A DNA stretch of 64,000 nucleotides from an uncultured Erysipelotrichaceae bacterium (GCA_947649125.1 CANSQL010000004.1:36200-100199); one strand, 5' to 3'; shown: positions 6,559-16,529, counted from the stretch's first letter. Numbers and translations are program-made. Notes: a model not told the origin generated them from the sequence alone.

Positions 6559-9500
6559 TAGTTATCCTTTGTCGTATCCACGATTTCCATAAACGGTAAA
6601 GCATCGTAAGCAGGTAAATCCGTAACAGCTCTTGACGTACTTGTTAAACGCTGTCCTTCATTTGTTTCTGCATCATTTACACGATACAACTCTGCTCTGA
6701 TACTCTTACCTGTCATTGATTCATACTGCTCAGGAGTAACCACAAAGAACCAATAGCCCTGTGCAATCTCTGCCACCTCTGCGTTGCTGTTCAGCTTCGC
6801 AAACAGGAAGTTATCACCCTCATAGAACTTCTGATCGTCCTCTGCGTCTACCAGCAGCATTGCGTTAAAGGCCGGATTACCGCGATAATCACCCTTAAAT
6901 ACAACTGAACCGGCTGCGATTTCAACTTCCTCACCTTTGGAATTCAGATATTTATACGGATCCTTTAAAATACCGATCGTATCATTTGACATTTCCACAT
7001 TGTCACCCGGAGGCGCAATGACATCGATTTCAGCACCGCTGATACCCTGATTGCCTACTGCCTCAATCTTCACATAAGAGATATCGGTATAAGTCCACAG
7101 CTGATCTCCGCCTGTAGTACCCTCTTTATCAAAGTATACGATTTGCGAGTAGTCGTTGGCGCTGTTCAAGTCAAAGGTTCCGCTCTTAGCCAATGTCCAG
7201 TTTACTCTGTCCTGACTGACATACACATTGAATTTTGAAATCGTATTAGGCAACATCTGTCCGTCTGTCGCAATTGTACGATACTTAATACCTGCGATAT
7301 CAATCTTAGTATTCATATCGATAATGAGATACGGAGTTGTCTTATCCTTTTCCTCGATTCTAAGGCTTCCGTTAAAGAATGTCGCATTATCACCGTCAAT
7401 TAAATTATTAACGCTTAATGTACTGTAATCCATATCAGGATTCTCATGATCGATGCTTTCATCCTTTGCCATAAAGTTAGATGAAATCTCAAAATTTTCT
7501 TTATTGATGCTTCCGTCATGAGCTACCTTCACTTCATCAAGCTTCAGTGTTGCGGTTGCATTCAGATACTTGTCATAAGCTGTAACCTCATATACAAGCG
7601 CACGATTGTTCATAGAACCGATGATATCAACGAACTCATTTTCCATCGTAAAGCCGATGACCTCACCGTTACGCTTAATTTCATAGCCCAGAATTGCTTC
7701 GGCATTTGCGTTGCCCTCTACCGCAAGACTGATTTTAAAGCGTTTCGTTTGGCTGTCTGCCTCTGTAAGCTCAGCCTTCACTGTTGTGCCCTCAGACATT
7801 GCGGCACCGTTTTTCAAACGATAACGTCTTGCATCATCGTTCAAATACCAGATTTTGCGTTCTTCCTTAGGAAGCTCTTTCTCATCTAAATACTCTCTTA
7901 CCTTATCGCTTACAACTAAGCCCCATTTTTCAAAATGCTCGCTTAGATCCTTGCCTGCAGCTAAGGAAGCATAAACGATCAGTGATTCATCCGTGCTGAA
8001 GCCGCTTAAGCTTACTCTGCGCATTTCCTTATTCATTTTAGCGTAAATAGAATTTGTATCTGTATAAGTTGCAGCATCATCATACGCTAAGTGAAGCTGC
8101 CAGTACATCGCCAATGTCGTGAATACATCTGAGCTCTTACCGATCGTATTTGATGTTACCTTTTGATAGATTTTTTCATACCTCGGCTCAATGCGAGCTG
8201 CAGCCTTATCATCACTTGTCTGTGCCAGCAATGCGAATATATTGTTTGTTACCTCTGCATAAGCAATCTTGCCTTGATTGATCTGATGTCCGATTTCATG
8301 GCTGATGCCCCAACCGAAGAAGCCGGTCGTTGTTACTTCGCCGTTAGTAACGGTATTCGGTCTGCCCTGTACCATTCCCGGTGCACTGCCATGACCGATT
8401 CCGATATGATCGCCGCCCGCATACATGAACGCGCCGTCGAACATTCTCATTGCACGGATATTGATATAGCTGGAAGGCGTTTTATCAATCGCTTCCGCAG
8501 GATTATCCGATAAGCCTTTATGGTTATAGAACAAGGTAGCCATTTGATCGAATGCCACCAAAGAATTATACAAACGAGTTACTTGATCATCAATCGAACT
8601 TAAATTAGTTGAAATACCGTTATATGCAGACGTTGCCGCAATCGAGAATAATCCGCGCTTACATGCTATTTCGGTCGTATTCAATACACTTGTGCTCGCA
8701 TCAAAGTCTTCACCGTTATCTGAATACATGCCTTCAAGCTTTTCTGTATAAGCCTTCAATTCAGTAATATATGTCTTGATTGCCGCCTTTGCCTCTGCTT
8801 CATCCTCAACATTGTGTACATCTAAATACGGAATCTTAGTACCGCCGCTTACACGAACCTTTAAAATACCGCTTTCTTTAGAGCTCGGATAACGAATATA
8901 TACGGATCCTCCGCGCTCAGTAGCCATTGTACCGATTTTAGGAACAGTGATAATATTCGCACCCTTTTTCAAATTCGTAACACTTTGTTTCCAAACGGAA
9001 GCCTCTGCATAGTACTGTGTAAATACAACTTGCGGCATAACTCCGCCTGTCGTTCCGACATAGACAGTGATCTGCTCACCTTCTCTTGCCGAAATTCCCA
9101 ACGGCTGTAAATCACTTAAGCTGGAGAAGCCTAAATGACCGTTTCTTGTAGTTGAGATTTTTTGATCTACAGTTATCACATCTTGAATTTTCTTATCATT
9201 CAAAATCTGTCTTGCATAATCCAGTTCATTTAATAATGCTGTACGATTCGGATGATATTCACCGCTGATTTCATCCTTCGTGTTGACACGTGCTTCCAAA
9301 GCAGCGATTTTCGCTTCATCTGCACCGTCAATCAACTCTAAATGCAGATCATCTTTAAATAATGCATTGATATCATCCTCTAACGGATTGTATTCATAGT
9401 ATTTAAGCTCACGCAATGCAATATTACCGTTAGCGGTATAGTTTGCCAAGCAAATCTGCATCTTATTTGTATGCACGGCATTATTCAGCTTCACCTGATA

Positions 9501-11723
9501 ATAAATCTGACCGTTTTTGCTTGTAAGCTTCGTCATTGACGCTTTTACACTCTGCATCGCACCGCTTTCATCCCAATAATAAACTCTTACATAAGTGAAT
9601 GCAGCATTTTCTTCTTTAGGCACCATGAATATTTTATCGATATCGAAGAAATCATCAAACTCTACGATAGGTGCCGATCTGCCTGTATTGTAGCCGCCGG
9701 TATCCCATGTATTTGCCAACCAATATGTCTCATAGTCATTATCCACAAGCGCATATTCGCCGGAGCTTGTATGACCAGGATTCGTTGTTACACTCTTGAT
9801 ATGGTCTGTTTTCTCCGTCTTATTCGGGCGATTGATCAAGCCGTACGTATAAACATCAGGCATAATTGCATCTTTCGTAGTACCCTTCGCCAAGTTTGAC
9901 GGTTTACCCTCACCTAAATCATTATTACCTGTAACATATGCTTCATATTCCGTCAGTTTTTCCAAATCGCGAAGCTGATAGCTGGTACCGTCAATATTGG
10001 CGATTTTCGTATAAGAGGATGCACCGACCTTGCGATAATAAATATTATACGTTCTAGTATCATCCATCTTTTTCCAACTGAAGTTAAAGCCTGCATATAC
10101 CGGACTCATTACCACCATATCAACTGCCGGCGGCAAGCGATTCGGCTGCGGCTCAAAGCTTACCTCATCGGAATAAGGACTGCGCCATTCACCGTTGACA
10201 GCTCTTACCTGCAACAGGTATGTCGTATAATTTTCAAGATCGGCCAATTCAAATTTCGGATAATTCGTCTGGTAGACTTCGCTTTCAATCACCTGTCCGT
10301 CCGGTGATAATGTCTTGACCAATAACTCATAGCCTGTTACATTAGCCATTTCATTATAGGTAACACTGGCGGACTCGCTTCCTACCTTTACCTTGATGTT
10401 TTTCGGCACCTCGATTACCGGAACAGGTACTTCCTCATATACATTGTTAAGGAATTCTACCTCAGAGATTTCCGCTAAATTCTTAGTAGCGGTTTTAGTA
10501 ATCTTGATTGTCACCTTTTTAACGGCGATCTGTCCGCCTAAATCAATCACAATCGTATTCGCATTTGCCTTATCGGTAAAATAATGGATATTTTCAAGCT
10601 GATTCAAGCTACCTTCGAAAGTAGTGACCTTACCGTTTTCATCTGTGACCTCAACAAGCATTTCCTCAGGCTGATTCGTCAAGCCTGCATCCACACGAAT
10701 CTGATTCATCGTGAATGCCTTTTCCATGCTCATTGTCAGCACTGCCGGATTATCAACGGAAATTTCCTCGTTTTCCTTTGCCGGTTTTACGACAACCTGC
10801 CCTTCCTCTTGGAACAGATTTTTCGCATCACCGTCAATGATTGCTTCCACCTTCATATTGGAGCTGTCAATCATTGAGCTTGTATCCTCAACCTTAGCGC
10901 TTTGCTTCTTGCCGTTTAATACGGTCGCAACGATTGCGATATCGGCAATATTTATCTTACCGTCGCGATTCAAATCATTAGCCGCAATATCACTCTTATT
11001 TTTACTGTCGATATGTGAAATAATCTGATTTAAATCCTTCTTATCTACGACACCGTCCTGATTCACATCACCGACTTCAAATAAGCCTTTTTCATTGGAA
11101 ATAGAAATACGCTTTGCGTAGTCATCCAATTCGATGTTTTTTAAAGTATATGCCTTATAAGCATCACCGCTCAGCTCGACACTGTAATTACCTTTTTTCA
11201 GATTATATACAGTGACTGCATAATATTTAACAGCTTCACCGTCAACACCGTTAAGCACTCCGCCCTCTTTATCCATTTTGCGGATACTCATTTCTCCAGT
11301 TTGATCACCCAGCGTATATTCGCTGCGCTTCATCTCGGTTATACCGTTAAAATCAATTTTTTCACTGTTCCCCTTATCGTCCTTAAGAGTCAGTGCGATG
11401 TTAGGATTTGTAATATTGCTGATCGGCAATACAAACTTAACATCGATTTCTAAATTTCCGGTTGCCTCCAATCCATCCAGATGATAGACCTCCGGTGACA
11501 ACACAGTACCTGCAGAATCGCTTGAGCCTGTGCCGTCATTACTGTTTGCACTATCAGAAGCTCCCTCTGCCGCTGTTTTGTCAGAAGTTCCTTCATTGCT
11601 TACTGTTTCGTCCTCAGTATTCGCTGAAATCACGCCGCTCATCGAATCCATCACAAACAGTGAGGATGATGCAAGACCTGCAATCAGCACCGAAACGAAT
11701 AGCAATTTTAAACAACGCTTCAT
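6558..11723 (-). CDS. Secreted dockerin-bearing M60-like (mucinase-type) metalloprotease, 1721 aa
   Basis: Residues 1-33 are a signal peptide, then an acidic Ser/Asn-rich linker. Residues ~78-215 form an Ig-like X-module and ~218-272 a type I dockerin with two calcium repeats (DVNQDGVVDKKDLNQ and DLNRDGKINIADI). Then come an F5/8C-like domain (~300-430), two fibronectin III domains (~437-625), a second F5/8C-like domain (~645-765) and an M60-like peptidase (~855-1260). The zinc motif is HEIGH (~1142) in a GWGISHEIGHQINQG context. A third F5/8C-like domain (~1465-1600) precedes a C-terminal beta domain. M60 enzymes cleave O-glycosylated mucins. It forms an operon with the cohesin-like protein downstream. 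The ATG has AAGGAG at 6-9 bases. Confidence 0.88.
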   Translation of the reverse strand: MKRCLKLLFVSVLIAGLASSSLFVMDSMSGVISANTEDETVSNEGTSDKTAAEGASDSANSNDGTGSSDSAGTVLSPEVYHLDGLEATGNLEIDVKFVLPISNITNPNIALTLKDDKGNSEKIDFNGITEMKRSEYTLGDQTGEMSIRKMDKEGGVLNGVDGEAVKYYAVTVYNLKKGNYSVELSGDAYKAYTLKNIELDDYAKRISISNEKGLFEVGDVNQDGVVDKKDLNQIISHIDSKNKSDIAANDLNRDGKINIADIAIVATVLNGKKQSAKVEDTSSMIDSSNMKVEAIIDGDAKNLFQEEGQVVVKPAKENEEISVDNPAVLTMSMEKAFTMNQIRVDAGLTNQPEEMLVEVTDENGKVTTFEGSLNQLENIHYFTDKANANTIVIDLGGQIAVKKVTIKITKTATKNLAEISEVEFLNNVYEEVPVPVIEVPKNIKVKVGSESASVTYNEMANVTGYELLVKTLSPDGQVIESEVYQTNYPKFELADLENYTTYLLQVRAVNGEWRSPYSDEVSFEPQPNRLPPAVDMVVMSPVYAGFNFSWKKMDDTRTYNIYYRKVGASSYTKIANIDGTSYQLRDLEKLTEYEAYVTGNNDLGEGKPSNLAKGTTKDAIMPDVYTYGLINRPNKTEKTDHIKSVTTNPGHTSSGEYALVDNDYETYWLANTWDTGGYNTGRSAPIVEFDDFFDIDKIFMVPKEENAAFTYVRVYYWDESGAMQSVKASMTKLTSKNGQIYYQVKLNNAVHTNKMQICLANYTANGNIALRELKYYEYNPLEDDINALFKDDLHLELIDGADEAKIAALEARVNTKDEISGEYHPNRTALLNELDYARQILNDKKIQDVITVDQKISTTRNGHLGFSSLSDLQPLGISAREGEQITVYVGTTGGVMPQVVFTQYYAEASVWKQSVTNLKKGANIITVPKIGTMATERGGSVYIRYPSSKESGILKVRVSGGTKIPYLDVHNVEDEAEAKAAIKTYITELKAYTEKLEGMYSDNGEDFDASTSVLNTTEIACKRGLFSIAATSAYNGISTNLSSIDDQVTRLYNSLVAFDQMATLFYNHKGLSDNPAEAIDKTPSSYINIRAMRMFDGAFMYAGGDHIGIGHGSAPGMVQGRPNTVTNGEVTTTGFFGWGISHEIGHQINQGKIAYAEVTNNIFALLAQTSDDKAAARIEPRYEKIYQKVTSNTIGKSSDVFTTLAMYWQLHLAYDDAATYTDTNSIYAKMNKEMRRVSLSGFSTDESLIVYASLAAGKDLSEHFEKWGLVVSDKVREYLDEKELPKEERKIWYLNDDARRYRLKNGAAMSEGTTVKAELTEADSQTKRFKISLAVEGNANAEAILGYEIKRNGEVIGFTMENEFVDIIGSMNNRALVYEVTAYDKYLNATATLKLDEVKVAHDGSINKENFEISSNFMAKDESIDHENPDMDYSTLSVNNLIDGDNATFFNGSLRIEEKDKTTPYLIIDMNTKIDIAGIKYRTIATDGQMLPNTISKFNVYVSQDRVNWTLAKSGTFDLNSANDYSQIVYFDKEGTTGGDQLWTYTDISYVKIEAVGNQGISGAEIDVIAPPGDNVEMSNDTIGILKDPYKYLNSKGEEVEIAAGSVVFKGDYRGNPAFNAMLLVDAEDDQKFYEGDNFLFAKLNSNAEVAEIAQGYWFFVVTPEQYESMTGKSIRAELYRVNDAETNEGQRLTSTSRAVTDLPAYDALPFMEIVDTTKDN

Positions 11724-11752
11724 AATATTCTCCTTTCATGCTCTCATTATTT

Positions 11753-11781
11753 ATGATATCACAACAGCGCCCTTTGTTCAA
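11753..11781 (-). promoter_or_regulatory. Promoter of the M60 protease operon
   Basis: On the minus strand TTGAAC (11781-11776), 17-base spacer, TATCAT (11758-11753), about 30 bases upstream of the start codon. Confidence 0.6.
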
Positions 11782-12084
11782 TGCTTTTATCCATAAATTG
11801 TAAAAAAGATACAGACAAAAATGTGATAAACGAAACTGTAGGATTAAGCCTTGATTCCCTGTATTTGTATGTAAAAAAATAACAATAAACTTATTTAATA
11901 ACTTTCCATTATCAAGTGCTTTACTTATCAAATTTATTTTAATCATAAAGACAAGTGAGTCAATCGTTATTTCATCATACATTTGTAATTCAAATCACTT
12001 TTTCAAGCAAATAATCGCTTTTTACCTCGTCTTGATAAATAAATTTCAAAACATCAATCACATCGAAACAGATAGATAAAAAAA
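11782..12084. other. AT-rich gene-free stretch
   Basis: About 300 bases of AT-rich sequence. Short open frames here have no ribosome site and run across the promoter of the protease gene. I see no tRNA, repeat array or riboswitch motif. Confidence 0.5.
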
Positions 12085-12110
12085 GATTCAGCATATATAA
12101 CCACTGAATC
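12080..12110 (-). terminator. Terminator of tfoX-like gene
   Basis: GATTCAG/CTGAATC stem (12085-12091/12104-12110), followed on the minus strand by seven T. Confidence 0.8.
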
Positions 12111-12128
12111 AAATTCGTTGTAATTACT

Positions 12129-12449
12129 TTATCCTGCCTTGCGTTTAGATTTGGGAAGCGGTGTTACCTCGACAAGCTTTTCGATGATTTGTTTGCTGAA
12201 GGAAGCATTATCAATATCCAATACATAATGCTCCTTGGCAGAATCATAAGGCTTCCCTATTTCTGCCTCATTCATTAAATCCGCAATACACGGCAGCATT
12301 TTCACAAACGCCGTATTATCACATACAGTAACTACCGGCTTATCATCTACATAAACCGTATATTCACCGAACATCTTCCGATAACGGATTGCTCCGACAC
12401 CGTTCAGCTGCTCACATACATATTCTATAAAATCAGTTGTAGTTGCCAT
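12129..12449 (-). CDS. TfoX N-terminal domain protein, 106 aa
   Basis: Residues ~1-95 match the TfoX/Sxy N-terminal domain: FIEYVCEQLNGVGAIRYRKMFGEYTVYVDDKPVV, with the characteristic RKMFGEY segment. The C-terminal tail is basic (LPKSKRKAG), and there is no C-terminal TfoX domain. ATG at 12449 has AAGGAGAT 7 bases upstream. In gammaproteobacteria Sxy/TfoX controls competence; stand-alone N-terminal domain proteins in Bacillota are of unproven function. A ComK-like gene is also present in this window (40041), but no direct link is visible. Confidence 0.85.
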   Translation of the reverse strand: MATTTDFIEYVCEQLNGVGAIRYRKMFGEYTVYVDDKPVVTVCDNTAFVKMLPCIADLMNEAEIGKPYDSAKEHYVLDIDNASFSKQIIEKLVEVTPLPKSKRKAG

Positions 12450-12681
12450 AATCGATCTCCTTGCCCTGTTTATTTTATACTTCTCATAATTCATGCTTAT
12501 CTGCATTTCTTAAGTCTGAATCTTTCAATCACTCTATATTCCGCTTCCTATGCGCTCTTATTCAAGCGCTTTTTAGGTACTCCCCTATTCTACCACAATC
12601 CTCATAAAATGTCATTTTTTCATTTCGAATTCTGATCCTGCATATTGATTGATCAAACGTTATAAAAAAACATCGCCGTCG

Positions 12682-12721
12682 ATAAGAAAAAGACCGTCGC
12701 CGTAATTCAGCAACAGTCTTT
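12682..12721 (-). terminator. Terminator of mazF-like gene
   Basis: Interrupted stem AAAGAC...GTTGC / GCGAC...GTCTTT (12687-12721), followed on the minus strand by TTTTTC. It lies six bases after the toxin gene. Confidence 0.7.
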
Positions 12722-12727
12722 CCTGTA

Positions 12728-13060
12728 TTATAAATTCAAGCTTACGCGAATTGCCTGATCGACCTTACCCATTGTATCATCGCCTAAGGCACAGATCCAT
12801 TGTCCCAATCGTTTCTTATCGATCGTTCTGAGCTGTTCACATAAAATCATCGATACATAATTCAAGGCCGCATCGGTAAATATCACATGCGTAGGAATCG
12901 GCGGCTTACTCATTTTTTTAGAAATCGGAGCGACAATGATCGTATTGGAATATTTATTGCCCTTATCATTTTGAATAACCAATACCGGTCTCATACCGCC
13001 CTGTTCACTGCCGATTACCGGTGATAAATTCGCATAAAATACATCCCCGCGTCTAACCAT
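12728..13060 (-). CDS. mazF: MazF/EndoA-type mRNA endoribonuclease toxin, apparently orphan
   Basis: 110 residues with the PemK/MazF fold signatures: VRRGDVFYANL (2-12), IGSEQGGMRPVLVIQND (16-32) and NTIIVAPIS (39-47). R24 matches the catalytic arginine and S47 lies where Bacillus EndoA has its catalytic threonine. QLRTIDKKRLG (76-86) is also conserved. It would cut single-stranded mRNA. The ATG overlaps the TAA of the YdcC/LolA-like gene (TAATG), so it is translationally coupled to it. In Bacillus subtilis the order is ydcC-alr-ndoAI-ndoA; here both alanine racemase and the antitoxin gene are missing between the two genes. Confidence 0.9.
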   Translation of the reverse strand: MVRRGDVFYANLSPVIGSEQGGMRPVLVIQNDKGNKYSNTIIVAPISKKMSKPPIPTHVIFTDAALNYVSMILCEQLRTIDKKRLGQWICALGDDTMGKVDQAIRVSLNL

Positions 13061-14049
13061 TATTTCATCACTGCCACCTGCATACTGTTGATTACATTCA
13101 TCATTTCCTCAGGAGCCAGATCATCACTGAAAACGGTAAATTCAATTCCGTTATAAACAGCCGATAAGCGATTTCCGTCATAGAAGCCGAATACATCCAA
13201 CGCATCAACGATCTTACCCGGCATGATTACTGTCTGTGTGGAGTCTGCACTGCTTCGTATGCTTTCCACTACCGTAAAATTCTTACTTCCGGTAAACTCT
13301 AAAATATGCTTTTGTACCCCGTTTGAATTCATTTCACTTTTTCCCGTGAGCTGTGCATCATAGACTGCAGACGGATATAACGGTAAATCTGCTTCATTGA
13401 TTTGATTTGTGCCGGTCGGCTTTTCTAAGCTTGTCGGCGCTGTGAAATAATCGGCTGCCGGCTCTTTATGATATTCCACGGAATCGAATACGATTTTAAG
13501 CTCAACAGTATCATCCTTGTTAAAAATCTGCAGCCACTGAATATTGGCATCCTTATCAAACTGCATTTCCTGCTTGATATAATTCTTGTTGTTAGGATAA
13601 ATTACCGGTGTTGTGATTAAATAACCTTCATCATTTTTCACTGCTTCACATTCCTCATTATTCACAAAATCCACCATCGATTGTAATAAATACGGCTTAG
13701 GTGAATTCAAAGGCCATTCACCTTCAAATTTAAACACTTGATTCAAAGCCGGTGTGATGACAAATACCCCTTCATCATTGCGTAAAATGATCTGTTCCTG
13801 ATTCAGTTCCTTGTCTAATAAACTGACCTTAAAATAATCATTGGCGTCGTTTTTTTGATATCCTACCTCAAGTGCATATGTTTTGATATCCTCACCCTTG
13901 GTGATTTCCATATCGCCTTTTAAGATGTATGAATCCATATTCTCCATTACTTTTGTGAACTGCTTTTCAAACGATTTCGGCTTTAACGCAAAGCATAATG
14001 CGACTGCCAAAACAATAATGCCTAATCCGGCAATGACTTTCTTTTTCAT
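13060..14049 (-). CDS. YdcC/LolA-like membrane-anchored lipoprotein-carrier-fold protein
   Basis: 329 residues. An N-terminal hydrophobic segment (4-22) ends in VALC, which is not a good lipobox, so it may be a membrane anchor rather than a lipoprotein signal. The rest is beta-rich with repeated DNEG/KNDEG turns and an LQSMVDFVNNEE segment, in the manner of LolA-like YdcC/DUF4367 proteins of Bacillota. ATG at 14049 has GGGAGGAG 6 bases upstream. It is first in a two-gene unit with the mazF-like gene, the conserved neighbourhood of ydcC in Bacillus. Its exact function is unknown. Confidence 0.65.
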   Translation of the reverse strand: MKKKVIAGLGIIVLAVALCFALKPKSFEKQFTKVMENMDSYILKGDMEITKGEDIKTYALEVGYQKNDANDYFKVSLLDKELNQEQIILRNDEGVFVITPALNQVFKFEGEWPLNSPKPYLLQSMVDFVNNEECEAVKNDEGYLITTPVIYPNNKNYIKQEMQFDKDANIQWLQIFNKDDTVELKIVFDSVEYHKEPAADYFTAPTSLEKPTGTNQINEADLPLYPSAVYDAQLTGKSEMNSNGVQKHILEFTGSKNFTVVESIRSSADSTQTVIMPGKIVDALDVFGFYDGNRLSAVYNGIEFTVFSDDLAPEEMMNVINSMQVAVMK

Positions 14050-14176
14050 ATGCTGCTCCTCCCTTACAGAACCATTCATAATTTATGCTTCAACAAGTGA
14101 AATCATTCATAAACAGCATGAATTTTCATAGATTATAATAGCTGTAATACCAAAATACGGCAGATCGGAGGCCAAT

Positions 14177-14371
14177 ATGAAAAAAACACAGATGATTGCC
14201 CTGTGTATTATTATTCTTTTTGCGATTGATTTCAGCATCAGTCAGCTGCTTCATATATCACTGTTATATGAGCGAATGCTTGATTGGAATTTACTCGGTA
14301 AGCTGATTGCCTTTATGATCGGAATCAGCGGTTTTTACAGTATTTTAATGCTTGGGAAGCAGGATGATTGA
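14177..14371 (+). CDS. Small two-helix membrane protein (possible DUF378)
   Basis: 64 residues with two predicted membrane helices (residues ~6-28 and 40-60) and a short soluble tail (GKQDD). The spacing of the helices and the ISGFYSILML end recall DUF378, a family of small membrane proteins, but the family's GLNWGL motif is absent. A CGGAGG ribosome site lies 5 bases upstream of the ATG. A TATAAT box occurs about 40 bases upstream without a good -35 box. Confidence 0.55.
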   Translation: MKKTQMIALCIIILFAIDFSISQLLHISLLYERMLDWNLLGKLIAFMIGISGFYSILMLGKQDD

Positions 14372-14413
14372 AACAGTTTTGGAAGCATGATGCTTCATAG
14401 CGATTATCAATGC

Positions 14414-14941
14414 CTAGGAATGCAGGATATCGTTATGTGAGGGAGTGATCGTAAAGGGTGTGCTCATATGCAGAAAATAAAGATAGATCGGAACTGTCTC
14501 GTTGTTTTCGATAAAACCAAGCTGTAAGAGTGCGCTTCGTAAGGCTGTTTCCTCTTTCACTGTTTTCATATACAGTGTTAATATATCCAAATGGGTAAAG
14601 GACAAAAAAATCATTTGATTTAAAATGTTCATTAATACTGCTTCCTTAGGATTTTCCTCTTTTAACCAATAGGTAAGCTCGGCGCATTGATGGGCAACAC
14701 ATTTTGCCTGAATCCAACCGTAAAGCTGATTGTCAAACAGGATTGCATAGCTGGCATAGCGAAGCGGATTCGCATGAAGCAGGAATTGAATGCAGTCATG
14801 TGCCTTGCGCTGAGTATAGGGGTAGCTATGTTTCCAATAGGGCTTCATTTTACGGTCTCGGCCAAGCTCCAACAAAGCTCCTGCATCCTCATTCTGCCAT
14901 TTTCGTACATAGACTTGTTTCTCATCGTAATTTGTTTTCAT
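14414..14941 (-). CDS. GNAT-type N-acetyltransferase, divergent
   Basis: About 175 residues from ATG at 14941. The YVRKWQNEDAGALLELGRD start, the AILFDNQLYGWIQA strand and the ALLQLGFIENNE end follow the order of a RimJ/RimL-like GNAT fold. The usual acetyl-CoA loop motif (R/QxxGxG/A) is not recognisable, so activity is uncertain. The chosen ATG lacks a strong ribosome site. The frame continues upstream to TTG at 15037, but that would run over the terminator side of cysE. It is a single gene between convergent and tandem units. Confidence 0.55.
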   Translation of the reverse strand: MKTNYDEKQVYVRKWQNEDAGALLELGRDRKMKPYWKHSYPYTQRKAHDCIQFLLHANPLRYASYAILFDNQLYGWIQAKCVAHQCAELTYWLKEENPKEAVLMNILNQMIFLSFTHLDILTLYMKTVKEETALRSALLQLGFIENNETVPIYLYFLHMSTPFTITPSHNDILHS

Positions 14942-15044
14942 AGTATTAGCTTGTACACAAATATGTAATTCAGCATGGGATGAGACAAGTTTTTTACAGG
15001 ATAAAATCAGTGAATCAATCGACACAGCCGTTATCAAACGGCAT

Positions 15045-15073
15045 GAAAAAAGCAGCCTTTGGTTTAAGGCTGC
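15045..15073 (-). terminator. Terminator of cysK-cysE operon
   Basis: GCAGCCTT/AAGGCTGC stem (15052-15059/15066-15073), followed on the minus strand by six T. The cysE stop codon falls in the loop. Confidence 0.85.
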
Positions 15074-15615
15074 GCTTTGTATTCATTCTGATGATTTTCC
15101 TTCGCTTTATTGACTGCCGGAATACCGACAAGCGTACTGTGCGGCGGGCAATCCTCCAGCACGACTGCATTAGCTCCGATTTTGGTGTAGTCGCCGATCG
15201 TGATATTGCCTAACAGCTTTGCCCCGGCCCCGATAAATATATGATTGCCGATCGTCGGATGGCGCTTCGCATGCTGCTTACCTGTACCGCCCAACGTAAC
15301 ACCGTGATAAATCACACAGTCATCTCCGATAACGGCAGTCTCTCCGATGACCACTCCCATGCCGTGATCGATTACCAAGCCTTTGCCGATCGTTGCGCCG
15401 GGATGTATTTCAATTCCAGTCCATTTTCTTGCCAGATTGGAGTTGCATCTTGCTAAAAAATACAGATGATGCTTCCAATACCAATGAGAAAGATGGTGCA
15501 TGATCAGCGCCTTGATATGCGGATACAACAACAGCACCTCTAAGCGAGAATGCACTGCCGGATCATATTCACAGGTACGGGAAATATTATAGCGAATGTC
15601 CTTAATCAAGCTCAT
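15064..15615 (-). CDS. cysE: Serine O-acetyltransferase (short form)
   Basis: 183 residues. A helical N-terminal part ([18 protein letters not shown]...) is followed by a left-handed beta-helix with hexapeptide repeats ([30 protein letters not shown]). [10 protein letters not shown] and [25 protein letters not shown] are diagnostic of CysE. It makes O-acetylserine from serine and acetyl-CoA for the CysK step. It lacks the long N-terminal domain of the E. coli enzyme, as is usual in Bacillota. Its ATG overlaps the cysK stop by four bases (ATGA), so the two are coupled. Confidence 0.95.
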   Translation of the reverse strand: MSLIKDIRYNISRTCEYDPAVHSRLEVLLLYPHIKALIMHHLSHWYWKHHLYFLARCNSNLARKWTGIEIHPGATIGKGLVIDHGMGVVIGETAVIGDDCVIYHGVTLGGTGKQHAKRHPTIGNHIFIGAGAKLLGNITIGDYTKIGANAVVLEDCPPHSTLVGIPAVNKAKENHQNEYKAQP

Positions 15616-16496
15616 ATTTGATTCAACACCGAAAGATATTTTTCGCCGCCGTCCGGAGCTACGGTAACGATATTCTTTTGAGGGTAATACTTCGCTAAGC
15701 GCTTTGCCAAAGCGATATTGGCACCGCTTGAGATACCGACGGAAATACCCGTTTCACGCACAAAATTCCTTGTTTCTGAGATTGCTTCTTCATCCTCAAT
15801 CAATAAAATATCATCAATCAAAGAGGTATCCAAGATCGCGGGAATAAAGTTTGCGCCGATGCCCTGTATTTTATGTGCACCGGCCTCATGTCCGGATAAT
15901 ATCGCACTGCCGGCCGGCTCTCCTACTATACAGCGAATATTCGGATTCGCTTTTTTCAAGGCCCGCGATACACCGCTGAAGGTTCCTCCCGTTCCCACAC
16001 AGGCCACAAAGATATCAATATCACTTACCTGTTTCAATATTTCAACACCGGTCGTTTGTTCATGAATCGCTGCATTTGCATGATTATCAAACTGCTTCAA
16101 GGACAGATAATCAGAATCCTCATTCATCAACTCATTCATTTGATCGACTGCCCCCTGCATTCCCTTTTTCCCATCGCTCAATATCAGCTCAGCACCGTAG
16201 GCCTGCATCAGCAGTCGTCTTTCAATACTCATAGAATCCGGCATAATGATCGTTACCGGAATATGATAAACAGCACCAAGCATCGATAAGGCAATTCCTG
16301 TATTACCGCTTGTCGCTTCTATCAATTTAGTATTTTCCTTTATCATCCCTTTTTCAAAGGCATCCGTCAACATTCCGTATACGGCTCGATCCTTAATGCT
16401 TCCGCCCGGATTCATTTTTTCCAGTTTTACATATATATTGGAATTCTCTAGTTGTATCATCGGTGTATGACCGATCAATCTGCATGCTTCCTTCAT
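15612..16496 (-). CDS. cysK: Cysteine synthase (O-acetylserine sulfhydrylase)
   Basis: 294 residues of the PLP fold type II family. K35 in NPGGSIKDR is the PLP lysine, TSGNTG (62-67) is the substrate loop, [10 protein letters not shown] is the phosphate loop, and GISSGANIA lies near the C-terminus. It joins O-acetylserine with sulfide to give cysteine. It is somewhat shorter than E. coli CysK. The ATG has AAAGGAGG at 6 bases. It is preceded by a short ORF with tandem Cys codons (16530-16610) that may control it, and followed by overlapping cysE. Confidence 0.95.
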   Translation of the reverse strand: MKEACRLIGHTPMIQLENSNIYVKLEKMNPGGSIKDRAVYGMLTDAFEKGMIKENTKLIEATSGNTGIALSMLGAVYHIPVTIIMPDSMSIERRLLMQAYGAELILSDGKKGMQGAVDQMNELMNEDSDYLSLKQFDNHANAAIHEQTTGVEILKQVSDIDIFVACVGTGGTFSGVSRALKKANPNIRCIVGEPAGSAILSGHEAGAHKIQGIGANFIPAILDTSLIDDILLIEDEEAISETRNFVRETGISVGISSGANIALAKRLAKYYPQKNIVTVAPDGGEKYLSVLNQI

Positions 16497-16529
16497 AAAA
16501 TCCTCCTTTTTATTTTCATTTTATTTTAA

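Noticed and set aside
11614..11982. 122-codon minus-strand open frame overlapping the start of the M60 protease
   Set aside because: It overlaps the protease signal peptide in another frame and runs over its promoter.
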